A stretch of 64,000 bases of DNA from Carideicomes alvinocaridis (GTDB taxonomy: Bacteria > Pseudomonadota > Alphaproteobacteria > Rhodobacterales > Rhodobacteraceae): NCBI GenBank assembly GCA_005473895.2, contig SRJI02000002.1:124001-188000 (forward strand). The letters are read 5' to 3'. The notes under the pieces are model-generated. The model saw nothing but the letters and a program-made list of their open reading frames with translations. It ran no database searches and had not been told where the DNA came from. The translations under genes were made by a program, and so were the position numbers. Below are positions 36,114 to 45,536 of this stretch, in pieces (within the stretch, counting starts at the first letter, position 1; each line of letters opens with the position of its first letter).

Positions 36114-36289
36114 CAACTTGTCCTTGCTCGTGGCGCTCAGCCTACATCTTGTGCCATAATGACCAATATTACATTTAAGCAACAGTCCCCCTCCGAAAGA
36201 TTTGATGGAACTGTTGCAGACTGCCCCAAATTTGAACATTCGGGCCCGCCGATGGCCGGCGGCGCCGCGACCACAGGCGAGGTTTGGAC
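36114..36289. promoter_or_regulatory. AT-rich divergent control region of the cyanophycin locus
   Basis: This 176-base region separates cyanophycinase (minus) from the isoaspartyl peptidase (plus). Its middle (about 36145-36235) is clearly richer in A and T than the rest of the window. It contains a perfect 8-base inverted repeat, GCAACAGT at 36179-36186 and ACTGTTGC at 36210-36217, whose half-sites are 31 bases (three helical turns) apart. A palindromic AATATT lies at 36165-36170. Promoters in both directions and a regulator site are inferred, not shown. Confidence 0.5.
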
Positions 36290-37216
36290 ATGACGAACGG
36301 CTTCACGCTCGTGATCCATGGCGGGGCAGGCGTGCTGCCCTCCGACACGATGACCGACGAGAAGGCGGCGGGCTATCATGCGGCGCTCGACCGGGTCCTG
36401 GCGGCGGGCGAGGCGATCCTCGCGGCCGATGGCAGCGCGCTGGACGCGGTGGAGGCGGCGGTCTGCGCGCTGGAGGACGAGCCCTTGTTCAACGCCGGGC
36501 GCGGTGCCGTGTTCACGCGTGAGGGCACGCACGAGATGGACGCCGCGATCATGGAGGGCCGCGACCGGCGGGCCGGGGCCGTCGCGGGGATCTTCGGGCC
36601 GCGCAACCCGATCCGGTCCGCCCGCGCGGTGATGGAGCGGACCGACCACGTGCTGATGATCGGCGAGGGTGCGCTGGACGTGGCCCGACAGGCGGAGCTG
36701 CCCTTCGAGGAGGCGGATTACTTCTTTACCCAGGAGCGGTGGGACAGCCTGACCGCGACGCTGAAGATGGAGCGCAGCGGCGCGCTCGACGACGATCCGA
36801 GCCGCCGGCACGGCACGGTGGGCGCTGTCGCTCGCGACCGCAGCGGTGCGCTGGCCGCCGCCACCTCGACGGGGGGCATGACCGCCAAGCGCGCCGGACG
36901 GGTGGGGGACAGCCCGGTCATCGGCGCCGGCACCCTGGCCGACAACCGAAGCTGCGCGATCTCGGCCACCGGCGACGGAGAGGTCTTTCTGCGCCTTTCG
37001 GTGGCGCACGAGATCGATGCCCGCATCCGCCTGACCGGCGAGACGCTGGACCAGGCCGCCGCCCGCGTGGTGGGCGAGGACCTGACGGCGCTGGGTGGCT
37101 CCGGCGGGCTGGTCGCTGTGGGGGCGGATGGCAGCTTTGCCACGCCGTTCAACTGCGAGGGCATGTATCGCGGCTGGAGCGTCGAGGACGGCCCGCGCGA
37201 GACCCGGATTTACTAA
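36290..37216 (+). CDS. iaaA: Isoaspartyl peptidase / plant-type L-asparaginase
   Basis: A 308-residue N-terminal nucleophile hydrolase. It opens with LVIHGGAGVLP. FNAGRGAVFTREGTHEMDAAIM is the family's first subunit signature. Autocleavage should occur before Thr176 in RRHGTVGAVARD, which becomes the nucleophile. TSTGGMTAKRAGRVGDSPVIG lines the active site. These enzymes cut beta-aspartyl dipeptides, so together with the divergent cyanophycinase it would finish degradation of cyanophycin to Asp and Arg. The ATG at 36290 follows GAGG by seven bases. A TTG two codons earlier is possible. Confidence 0.92.
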   Translation: MTNGFTLVIHGGAGVLPSDTMTDEKAAGYHAALDRVLAAGEAILAADGSALDAVEAAVCALEDEPLFNAGRGAVFTREGTHEMDAAIMEGRDRRAGAVAGIFGPRNPIRSARAVMERTDHVLMIGEGALDVARQAELPFEEADYFFTQERWDSLTATLKMERSGALDDDPSRRHGTVGAVARDRSGALAAATSTGGMTAKRAGRVGDSPVIGAGTLADNRSCAISATGDGEVFLRLSVAHEIDARIRLTGETLDQAAARVVGEDLTALGGSGGLVAVGADGSFATPFNCEGMYRGWSVEDGPRETRIY

Positions 37217-37446
37217 GCTGTCCCGGCCGGACGGCGCTCAGGGGAATCGGGCGCGTCTTTCGGCGGAGTCGACGGATGGCTAGGCCCGTTAGATCAGGGG
37301 CACGATCCGCGCCGTCATCCCCCCGCGCAGTGCGGCGGATAACGCATTCTCTCACGGGCAAAGATGCCGACGACGGCGGCGTTACTACCGGCGGTGATGG
37401 AATAGGGCGGCAAGATCGCCGATGCGAATTCGGCCTCGGCCGGTGA

Positions 37447-37521
<75 letters not shown>

Positions 37522-37818
37522 CCGTGACGGGCGCCGCGAGGCGTCCCGTGTGCCGCGCCTTTTAACGAATGCGCCGTGGAGTGCAAGGGGTGTGTTGCGG
37601 CAATTTCGTCCCATCCCGTGGCGCCTCCCCCCGCGCACCCTTTCACGCCGCCCGGGCAGGGGGCGGATCGGCCGCCGGACCACGCCGCCGATCCCGTCCT
37701 GCGCTAGGGACGGCGGGCGGATTCCCGCCGTTTACCCTGGGTCCAGCGCCTCTTCGCGCAGGAAGGCACGGCGCGGTGCGGGCTGGATCTCGGACCCGTG
37801 GTGACTTAACACTCGGCC

Positions 37819-38025
37819 ATGGCAAGCAAGGACAGACCGACCACGCGCGAGGACCGCCTGAAGGCGGCGCTGAAGGCCAACATGGCCCGGCGCAAGCAGC
37901 AGGCCCGCGCGCGACAGTCGGAGCAGGGCGAAACGGAACAGGCGAAGACCGGGCCACGCAAGAGCCCGGGCGCCGGCGACCCGGATATCGGCACCGACCG
38001 GGACGGCAACGAGAGGCAGGACTGA
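37819..38025 (+). CDS. Small basic protein upstream of murA
   Basis: A 68-residue, highly charged protein. Its core [20 protein letters not shown] is a predicted amphipathic helix rich in Arg and Lys. The C-terminal half is Gly/Asp/Glu-rich and probably disordered. I recall similar small open frames directly upstream of murA in related alphaproteobacteria, which supports it being real, but no function is known. Its stop lies two bases before the murA ATG, so the two are likely co-transcribed and translationally coupled. The 297 bases between it and tRNA-Thr hold no recognised gene. Confidence 0.6.
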   Translation: MASKDRPTTREDRLKAALKANMARRKQQARARQSEQGETEQAKTGPRKSPGAGDPDIGTDRDGNERQD

Positions 38026-38027
38026 AC

Positions 38028-39292
<1,265 letters not shown>

Positions 39293-39296
<4 letters not shown>

Positions 39297-39769
39297 CCGA
39301 TGATGCACGTTTCGAGGACGGGCGCGAGACGCCGCTGAACCTGGGCGCGATGGATCCCGACGACCTCGCCGTGCTGTCGGCGCTGGCGCAGGACGCGGTC
39401 TTTCCGGTGACGGAGATGCGCTGGCTCCCGCGGGAGCGGCGCTTTGCCCTGCTGGTCAACCGCTTCCGCTGGGAGGACGCGGGCGCCAACAAGGGCCGGC
39501 ACGCGCCAGAACGGGTGCAGTCGGTGCTCGCGGTGGAGAACGTGCAGCGCGTGTCGAGCCAAGGCGTGGACCGGGGCGATGCGGACCTGATCCTGTCGCT
39601 CCTGTCGGTCACCTTCGAGCCGGCCGAGGAGGGTGCCGGCGCGGTGCTGCTGACGCTGGCCGGCGATGGCGCGATCCGGCTGGAGGTCGAGGCGCTGGAG
39701 GTCCGGCTGAAGGACGTGACCCGCCCCTACCAGGCCCCGTCGGGCCAGGCGCCGCGGCATCCCGACTGA
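39293..39769 (+). CDS. DUF2948 family protein
   Basis: A 158-residue protein of the DUF2948 family found in alphaproteobacteria. Landmarks are [35 protein letters not shown] and [21 protein letters not shown]. The pattern of alternating strands suggests a compact beta-rich domain, and the function is unknown. It overlaps murA by four bases. In relatives this gene usually lies directly before hisD, but here about 3.2 kb separates them. Confidence 0.87.
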
Positions 39770-39842
39770 TCCCGCGGCGTTGAAACCCGCCCCCGCGCGG
39801 CGTAGGTAGGCCCCGAGCAGGCGCAGACGAGGGAGGCGGGGC

Positions 39843-41252
39843 ATGGCGAAGGCCCGGATCGGTATCTACGGGCTCGGCACGATGGGCAGCGCGCTGGCGC
39901 TGAACCTCGCCGAGAAGGGCTTTGCCACCGCGGTGACCAACCACGAACCGGAATGGATCGGCCCCTTCATGGAGCGCGCATCGCGCGAGGGCGTGGCCGA
40001 GGCCCTGCGCCCCGAGACCGGGCTGGCGGAGTTCGTGGCCGCGCTGGAGACCCCGCGGCTCATCCTCTTCATGATCCCCTCGGGCGAGCCGCTGGACGCG
40101 ATGCTGGACGAGATCGCGCCGCTGCTGGAGCCGGGCGATACCGTGATCGACGGCGGCAATGCCGATTTCCGCGACACGATCCGCCGCGCCGCGATGATGC
40201 ACAAGAAGGGGCTCCACTTCACCGGCATGGGCGTCTCGGGCGGCGAGGCCGGCGCCCGTCACGGGCCCTCGATGATGGTGGGCGGCAGCGATGAAAGCTG
40301 GCAGGGCCTGCGCCCGATGCTGGAGGCCATCGCCGCCCGGCACGAGGATGACCCCTGCGTCGCCCATGTGGGCACCGACGGGGCCGGGCATTTCGTCAAG
40401 ACGGTGCATAACGGCATCGAATACGCGGACATGCAGATCATCGCCGAGCTGGTGGGGCTGATGCGCCACGGCATGGCGCTGTCCCCGGCGCAGATCGCGG
40501 CGCGCTTCGCGGAGTGGGACAGGGGGCCGCTCCGCTCCTACCTGGTGGAGATCACGGCCAAGGTGCTGGCGGCCAGGGACAGCGCCACCGGCGGGCCGGC
40601 GGTGGACGCCATCCTCGACCGGGCGGGGCAGAAGGGCACCGGCCGCTGGACCGTGATCGAGGCGGTGCGGCTGGGCCAGTCGGCGACCATGATCGAAAGC
40701 GCCGTGGCGGCGCGCAGCTGGTCCTCGGAGAAGGCCACGCGCGAGGCGGCGGAGCCGGTCCTTGGCGGGGATCGTGCCGCCGTGGACCTCGCGCCGGAGC
40801 AGCTGGAGGCCGCCTTTCTCGCCGCGCGGATCCTCGATTACGCGCAGGGCTTCCGCATCCTCGCCGCGGCGGGGGCGGAGTTCGGCTGGCAGCTGGACCT
40901 TGCGCGGATCGCCGAGATCTGGCGCGCCGGCTGCATCATCCGCGCCGACATGCTGGACGACATCGCTGTGGCCTTCCGCGCCGGCCCGCCGCATGGCGAG
41001 CTGATCCTCGCGCCGGAATTCGCCGAGCTGCTGCGCGAGGGTATCCCGGCCCTGCGCGAGGTGGTGGCGGCGGCGGTCGCGGGCGGCCACGCGGTGCCGG
41101 CGCTGTCCGCCGGGCTGGGCTGGTTCGACACGATGCGCCAGGGGCGCGGGACTGCCGACCTGATCCAGGCGCAGCGCGATTTTTTCGGTCGTCACGGCTA
41201 TGAGCGGGTGGATGGCCCCGGTGCGCATCACGGTCCCTGGTGGGACGATTGA
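39843..41252 (+). CDS. gnd: 6-phosphogluconate dehydrogenase, decarboxylating
   Basis: A 469-residue enzyme of the oxidative pentose phosphate pathway. It oxidises 6-phosphogluconate to ribulose 5-phosphate and yields NADPH. IGIYGLGTMGSALALNLAE is the NADP fold, GMGVSGGEAGARHGPSMM the substrate loop, and VKTVHNGIEYADMQII contains the catalytic Lys and the conserved Glu-Tyr. RQGRGTADLIQAQRDFFG is the C-terminal signature. A GGGAGGCGGGGC ribosome site precedes the ATG. It converges on the SH3 gene with four bases between the stops. No other pentose phosphate gene is adjacent. Confidence 0.94.
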   Translation: MAKARIGIYGLGTMGSALALNLAEKGFATAVTNHEPEWIGPFMERASREGVAEALRPETGLAEFVAALETPRLILFMIPSGEPLDAMLDEIAPLLEPGDTVIDGGNADFRDTIRRAAMMHKKGLHFTGMGVSGGEAGARHGPSMMVGGSDESWQGLRPMLEAIAARHEDDPCVAHVGTDGAGHFVKTVHNGIEYADMQIIAELVGLMRHGMALSPAQIAARFAEWDRGPLRSYLVEITAKVLAARDSATGGPAVDAILDRAGQKGTGRWTVIEAVRLGQSATMIESAVAARSWSSEKATREAAEPVLGGDRAAVDLAPEQLEAAFLAARILDYAQGFRILAAAGAEFGWQLDLARIAEIWRAGCIIRADMLDDIAVAFRAGPPHGELILAPEFAELLREGIPALREVVAAAVAGGHAVPALSAGLGWFDTMRQGRGTADLIQAQRDFFGRHGYERVDGPGAHHGPWWDD

Positions 41253-41256
41253 GACG

Positions 41257-41778
41257 CTATTCCCGGACTTCGTCGGGCAGGGCGCCCCAGAAGGCAGACT
41301 TCGGCGCCCAGCCGGAATAGCCGCCCGCGGTCAGGTAGCACCAGTCGGGTTCGCATTCCCCGAGCCGGGCGATCACGCCCAACTCCAGCCTTGCCGAGAC
41401 CGGCGTGTCGGCGGCGGGGCGGATATGCAGGTCGAGCATGTCTTCCTCCACCAGTACCGTCCGCGTGCCCGACAGCAGCGAGTAATGCACCCAGCCGCCC
41501 GCGCCGTCGCGGTCGCGCACCCGCCGCCAGTGGCCGTATTCGGCCGTGATCTCCAGCGGCATGTCGCGGCGCTTGAACACCCAGTCGATGCGATGGGTCA
41601 GCGAGGGGCCGCGCCGCACGTTGCCCTCCGACGCCTTGAGCGACACGAAGCGGGGCAGGGGCAGGTTGGTGACCGGGCCGCGCTCGGGCGTGGCGGCCAG
41701 CGCGGGGGCGACCGCCAGTGCCGCGGCCAGCAGACCCCCGCAGACGACGCGCCTCGCACCCCGGATCCGGTATTTCAT
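41257..41778 (-). CDS. Exported SH3-domain protein
   Basis: A 173-residue periplasmic protein. The signal peptide runs to about residue 29 (GGLLAAALAVAPALAA). Two bacterial SH3-like repeats follow. The first is SLKASEGNVRRGPSLTHRID with WRRVRDRDGAGGWVHYSLL, and the second is VEEDMLDLHIRPAADTP with CYLTAGGYSGWAPKS. Such domains bind cell-wall peptides or metal sites, but the ligand is unknown. It is divergent from the 2-hydroxyacid dehydrogenase gene, and longer readings that extend into that gene's promoter were rejected. Confidence 0.85.
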   Translation of the reverse strand: MKYRIRGARRVVCGGLLAAALAVAPALAATPERGPVTNLPLPRFVSLKASEGNVRRGPSLTHRIDWVFKRRDMPLEITAEYGHWRRVRDRDGAGGWVHYSLLSGTRTVLVEEDMLDLHIRPAADTPVSARLELGVIARLGECEPDWCYLTAGGYSGWAPKSAFWGALPDEVRE

Positions 41779-41917
41779 GGTGTGGTCATCCGTGACTGCC
41801 CGTGATGGCGGGGCGGGCTGTTTGTCGTCCGGTGCCTCGTCCGGTTCTTGTACCGCGCCCAGCTTTCCGACACTGTGCCGGAAAGCATGGCGAGAGGAAA
41901 GGGAGGCCCGACAGAGG

Positions 41918-42904
41918 ATGGCGGATAAGCGTCTGAGTGTTGTCGTTACGCGACGCCTGCCCGAGCCGGTAGAGGCGCGGATGCAGGAACTTTTCGACGT
42001 GCGCCTGCGCGACGGTGACGCACCCATGTCGCGGGAGGAGCTGGCCGCCGCCATGCGCGAGGCCGACGTGCTGGTGCCCACGCTCACCGACCGGATCGAT
42101 GCCGGGCTGATCGGGCAGGCGGGCGAGCGGCTGCGGCTGATCGCGAATTTCGGCGCGGGCATCGACCATATCGACTGCGACACCGCGCGCAGCCGGGGGA
42201 TCCATGTCTCCAACACGCCGGGCGTGGTGACCGAGGACACCGCCGACATGGCGATCGCGCTGATGATGATGGCCACCCGCCGCATCCCCGAGGGGCTTGC
42301 GATGATGCAGGCCGGCGAATGGACGGGCTGGTCGCCCACCGCGCTGATGGGCGGACGGCTGGGCGGGAGGCGGCTTGGCATCCTGGGGATGGGACGCATC
42401 GGGCTGGCCGTGGCCCGCCGGGCGCGCGCCTTCGGGATGGAGATCCATTACCACAACCGCCGCCGTCTGCGGGAGGAGGTGGAGCAGGAGGTCGGCGCGC
42501 GCTACTGGGAAAGCCTCGACCAGATGCTGGCGCGGGTCGATGTGGTCTCGGTCAACTGCCCGCATACGCCGGCGACCTTCCACCTGCTCAACGCCCGCCG
42601 GCTGCGGCTGATGAAGCCCGAGGCGGTGATCGTGAACACCTCGCGCGGGGAGGTGATCGACGAGAACGCCATGACCCGGATGCTGCGCGCGGGCGAGCTG
42701 GCGGGCGCCGGCCTCGATGTCTACGAGCACGGCGCCGACGTGAACCCCGAGCTGCGCGACCTGCCCAACGTGGTGCTGCTGCCGCATATGGGCTCGGCCA
42801 CCGAGGAGGGGCGGATCGAGATGGGCGAGAAGGTTCTCATCAACATCAAGACCCATGCCGACGGTCACCGCCCGCCGGACCTCGTGGTGCCGGCGATGCT
42901 CTGA
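41918..42904 (+). CDS. D-2-hydroxyacid dehydrogenase (glyoxylate/hydroxypyruvate reductase-like)
   Basis: A 328-residue NAD(P)-dependent dehydrogenase. NFGAGIDHIDCDTARSRGI and VSNTPGVVTEDTADMAIAL form the substrate domain. The nucleotide site is LGILGMGRIGLAVARRARA, and NTSRGEVIDENAM follows. The catalytic set Arg-Glu-His can be placed in NTSRGE, LDVYEHGAD and LLPHMGSAT. Of known activities glyoxylate reductase fits best, but the specificity is not certain. The ATG at 41918 follows an AGAGG stretch. It lies 74 bases before hisD. Confidence 0.88.
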   Translation: MADKRLSVVVTRRLPEPVEARMQELFDVRLRDGDAPMSREELAAAMREADVLVPTLTDRIDAGLIGQAGERLRLIANFGAGIDHIDCDTARSRGIHVSNTPGVVTEDTADMAIALMMMATRRIPEGLAMMQAGEWTGWSPTALMGGRLGGRRLGILGMGRIGLAVARRARAFGMEIHYHNRRRLREEVEQEVGARYWESLDQMLARVDVVSVNCPHTPATFHLLNARRLRLMKPEAVIVNTSRGEVIDENAMTRMLRAGELAGAGLDVYEHGADVNPELRDLPNVVLLPHMGSATEEGRIEMGEKVLINIKTHADGHRPPDLVVPAML

Positions 42905-42978
42905 GCCGGGCGGGCGGACTTGAGGCCGGGGCGGGCGGCGGCTATGTCGCCCGGGACAAGGCGAGGCCGGAGGGACGA

Positions 42979-44289
42979 ATGGCGCGGTTCATGGATACGC
43001 GGGACGCGGATTTCGAGCAGAAGTTCGCGGAGCTTCTCGGCGCCAAGCGCGAAGAGGCGCAGGACGTGGACGACACCGTCGCCGCGATCATCGCCGACGT
43101 GCGGGCGCGGGGCGATGCCGCGCTGGTGGAGCTGACGGCGAAATTCGACCGCATGGCGCTGGGCGCCGAGCAGCTGCGCTTTTCCGAGACGGAGATCGCG
43201 GCCGAGATCGAGAAGGTCGGCGAGGAGGATCGCGCGGCGCTGGAACTGGCCGCGCAGCGCATCCGTGCCTACCACGTCCGCCAGATGCCCGAGGATCAGC
43301 AATGGACCGACCCGGAGGGCGCGCGTCTTGGCTGGCGCTTCACCCCCGTCTCGGCCGCGGGGCTCTACGTGCCCGGGGGGCTCGCCTCCTACCCGTCCTC
43401 GGTGCTGATGAACGCCATCCCCGCCAAGGTCGCCGGGGTGGAGCGGCTGGCCATCTGCGTGCCCACCCCGGGCGGCGAGGCCAATCCGCTGGTCCTGCTG
43501 GCGGCGCGGATCGCCGGGGTCGACGAGATCTATCGCGTGGGCGGGGCGCAGGCCATCGCGGCGCTGGCCTACGGGACCGAGACCATCGCGCCGGTGGACA
43601 AGATCACCGGGCCGGGCAACGCCTATGTCGCCGCCGCCAAGCGCCGGGTCTTCGGCCGGGTGGGCATCGACATGATCGCGGGGCCGTCCGAGATCCTCGT
43701 GATCGCCGACCGCGACAACGATCCCGAATGGCTCGCCCTCGACCTGCTGAGCCAGGCGGAGCATGACGAGAGCGCCCAGTCGCTCCTGATCACCGACGAC
43801 GCGGAGTTCGGCCAGCGCGTGGCCGAGGCGGTGGAGCGGCAGCTCCAGGTGCTGGAACGGCGCGAGATCGCGGGGAAAAGCTGGCGCGACTTCGGCGCGG
43901 TGATCACCGTGCGCGACCTGTCCGAGGCCGCCCGCCTGTCGAACCGCGTGGCGCCCGAACACCTCGAGATCTGCACCGCCGACCCCGAGGCCCTGAGCGA
44001 GGAGATCACCCATGCCGGGGCGATCTTCCTCGGGCCGTGGACGCCGGAGGCCATCGGCGACTACGTGGGCGGGCCGAACCACGTGCTGCCCACCGCGCGC
44101 TCGGCGCGGTTCTCGTCCGGGCTGTCGGTCATGGATTTCCTCAAGCGCACCACGCTGGCGCGCATGACCCCCGAGGCGCTGCGCCGGATCGGCCCGGCGG
44201 CGGAGCGGCTGGCGCAATCGGAAAGCCTGCAGGCCCACGGCCTGTCGGTGCGCGCGCGGCTCGACCGGCTGAACCGCGGCGAGGAGTGA
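42979..44289 (+). CDS. hisD: Histidinol dehydrogenase
   Basis: A 436-residue zinc enzyme of the last two steps of histidine biosynthesis (histidinol to histidine). YVPGGLASYPSSVLMNAIPA, VGGAQAIAALAYGTETI and the VDKITGPGNAYVAAAKR block are strongly conserved. QAEHDESAQSLLI carries the zinc-binding Gln and His, and NRVAPEHLEI the catalytic Glu-His pair. It is the first gene of the block that continues with UPF0262 and the phosphatase. The remaining his genes are elsewhere, except hisZ-hisG at 26-27.7 kb. Confidence 0.96.
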   Translation: MARFMDTRDADFEQKFAELLGAKREEAQDVDDTVAAIIADVRARGDAALVELTAKFDRMALGAEQLRFSETEIAAEIEKVGEEDRAALELAAQRIRAYHVRQMPEDQQWTDPEGARLGWRFTPVSAAGLYVPGGLASYPSSVLMNAIPAKVAGVERLAICVPTPGGEANPLVLLAARIAGVDEIYRVGGAQAIAALAYGTETIAPVDKITGPGNAYVAAAKRRVFGRVGIDMIAGPSEILVIADRDNDPEWLALDLLSQAEHDESAQSLLITDDAEFGQRVAEAVERQLQVLERREIAGKSWRDFGAVITVRDLSEAARLSNRVAPEHLEICTADPEALSEEITHAGAIFLGPWTPEAIGDYVGGPNHVLPTARSARFSSGLSVMDFLKRTTLARMTPEALRRIGPAAERLAQSESLQAHGLSVRARLDRLNRGEE

Positions 44290-44482
44290 CCGGCGTCGTT
44301 TGGCGCTTGGCCCCGTGAACCGCTGCGACACCCGGAGGTGAGCGCGCGGGGCCGGTGACCGCCCCGCATCTCTATTCCGCCGGAAAACGCCACAGCGCGG
44401 CACGTCGCGGGCGGGCCCCCCGCATTGCGCGGGCAGGCCGGGCGCGCTATCGCTCTGGGATCATCATCAACGGGTGCCGCCC

Positions 44483-44962
44483 ATGTCCCGCATCAGCCAG
44501 ATTCGCCTCGACGATTCGAACCTTCCGCCCCCCACGCCGGAGATCGAGCAGGAGCGAAAGGTGGCGATGTTCGACCTGCTGGAGGAGAACGCCTTTACCC
44601 TGCCGCCACGCGAGGGGCGCGAGGTGCCGCCCGGCCCCTACGAGCTGGAGCTCTGCATCCGCGACAAGCGGCTGGTCTTCGACATCGCCACCGAGGGCGG
44701 AGAGACGGCGGCGGAGTTCCACCTCTCGCTGTCGCCCTTCCGGCAGGTGGTCAAGGATTACTGGCAGATCTGCGCCAGCTACTACGACGCGGTGAAGAAC
44801 GCCGCCCCGAGCCAGATCGAGACGATCGACATGGCCCGCCGCGGCATCCACGACGAGGGCGCGCGCGTGCTGGTCGAGCGGCTGGGCGGCAAGGCCGAGG
44901 TGGATCGCGACACGGCGCGGCGTCTCTTTACCCTCATCTGCGTGCTGCATCACGGAGCCTGA
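44483..44962 (+). CDS. UPF0262 family protein
   Basis: A 159-residue protein of the UPF0262 family. Conserved blocks are MSRISQIRLDDSNLPPPTPEIEQER in part, VAMFDLLEENAF, CIRDKRLVFDI, SLSPFRQVVKDYWQICASYY and IDMARRGIHDEGA. The family is confined to alphaproteobacteria and its function is unknown. The ATG at 44483 gives the usual family length. A GTG at 44474 would add three residues. The phosphatase gene begins one base after its stop. Confidence 0.9.
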   Translation: MSRISQIRLDDSNLPPPTPEIEQERKVAMFDLLEENAFTLPPREGREVPPGPYELELCIRDKRLVFDIATEGGETAAEFHLSLSPFRQVVKDYWQICASYYDAVKNAAPSQIETIDMARRGIHDEGARVLVERLGGKAEVDRDTARRLFTLICVLHHGA

Positions 44963-44963
44963 C

Positions 44964-45425
44964 GTGCCCCACCGGCTGCCCCAATCCGTGCTGTTCTGCT
45001 GCGACCACAACGCGGTCCGCTCGCCCATGGCCGAGGGCATCATGAAGCGGTTCTACGGCACCGACACCTACGTGCAGTCCGTGGGCGTCTTCAACGACCT
45101 GGAGATCGACGGCTTCGCCATCGCCGTGTGCACGGAGATCGGGGTGGAGCTGTCCCGCCACCGCTCGCGCAGCTTCGACGAGATGGAGCGGATGGGCGAT
45201 GCGCTGTCGTCCTTCGACCTGGTGGTGGCGCTGTCGCCCGCCTCGCAGCGCCGGGCACTGGACCTGACGCGGTTCTACCACCTGCACGTGGAATACTGGC
45301 CGATCATGGACCCCACCGGCCTTGGCGAGAACCGCGAGCAGAAGCTCAACGCCTACCGCCAGTCCCGCGACCAGATCGTCAACGAGCTCACCGGCCATTG
45401 GGGCCCGCCGAGGATAACCGCCTGA
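44964..45425 (+). CDS. Low-molecular-weight protein-tyrosine phosphatase
   Basis: A 153-residue phosphatase of the LMW-PTP/arsenate reductase fold. The P-loop is C13-D-H-N-A-V-R19-S, which fits the C(x)5R motif. The general acid is most likely the Asp of IMDPTG near residue 115, in the loop that normally carries DP. A Cys12 directly precedes the nucleophile. It starts with GTG one base after the UPF0262 stop. It may act on protein tyrosine phosphates or on arsenate. With no arsenic genes near, the first is more likely. Confidence 0.85.
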   Translation: MPHRLPQSVLFCCDHNAVRSPMAEGIMKRFYGTDTYVQSVGVFNDLEIDGFAIAVCTEIGVELSRHRSRSFDEMERMGDALSSFDLVVALSPASQRRALDLTRFYHLHVEYWPIMDPTGLGENREQKLNAYRQSRDQIVNELTGHWGPPRITA

Positions 45426-45536
45426 GCGGCGCCCTCCGCTCTCGCGCCGCCTTCGACGACGCGGCGCGGCCCTGACCGTTTGCGGAACCCCGCCCGACGC
45501 CCTACCTTCCCCCGCGACGACAGCCGGAGCCTGCCC

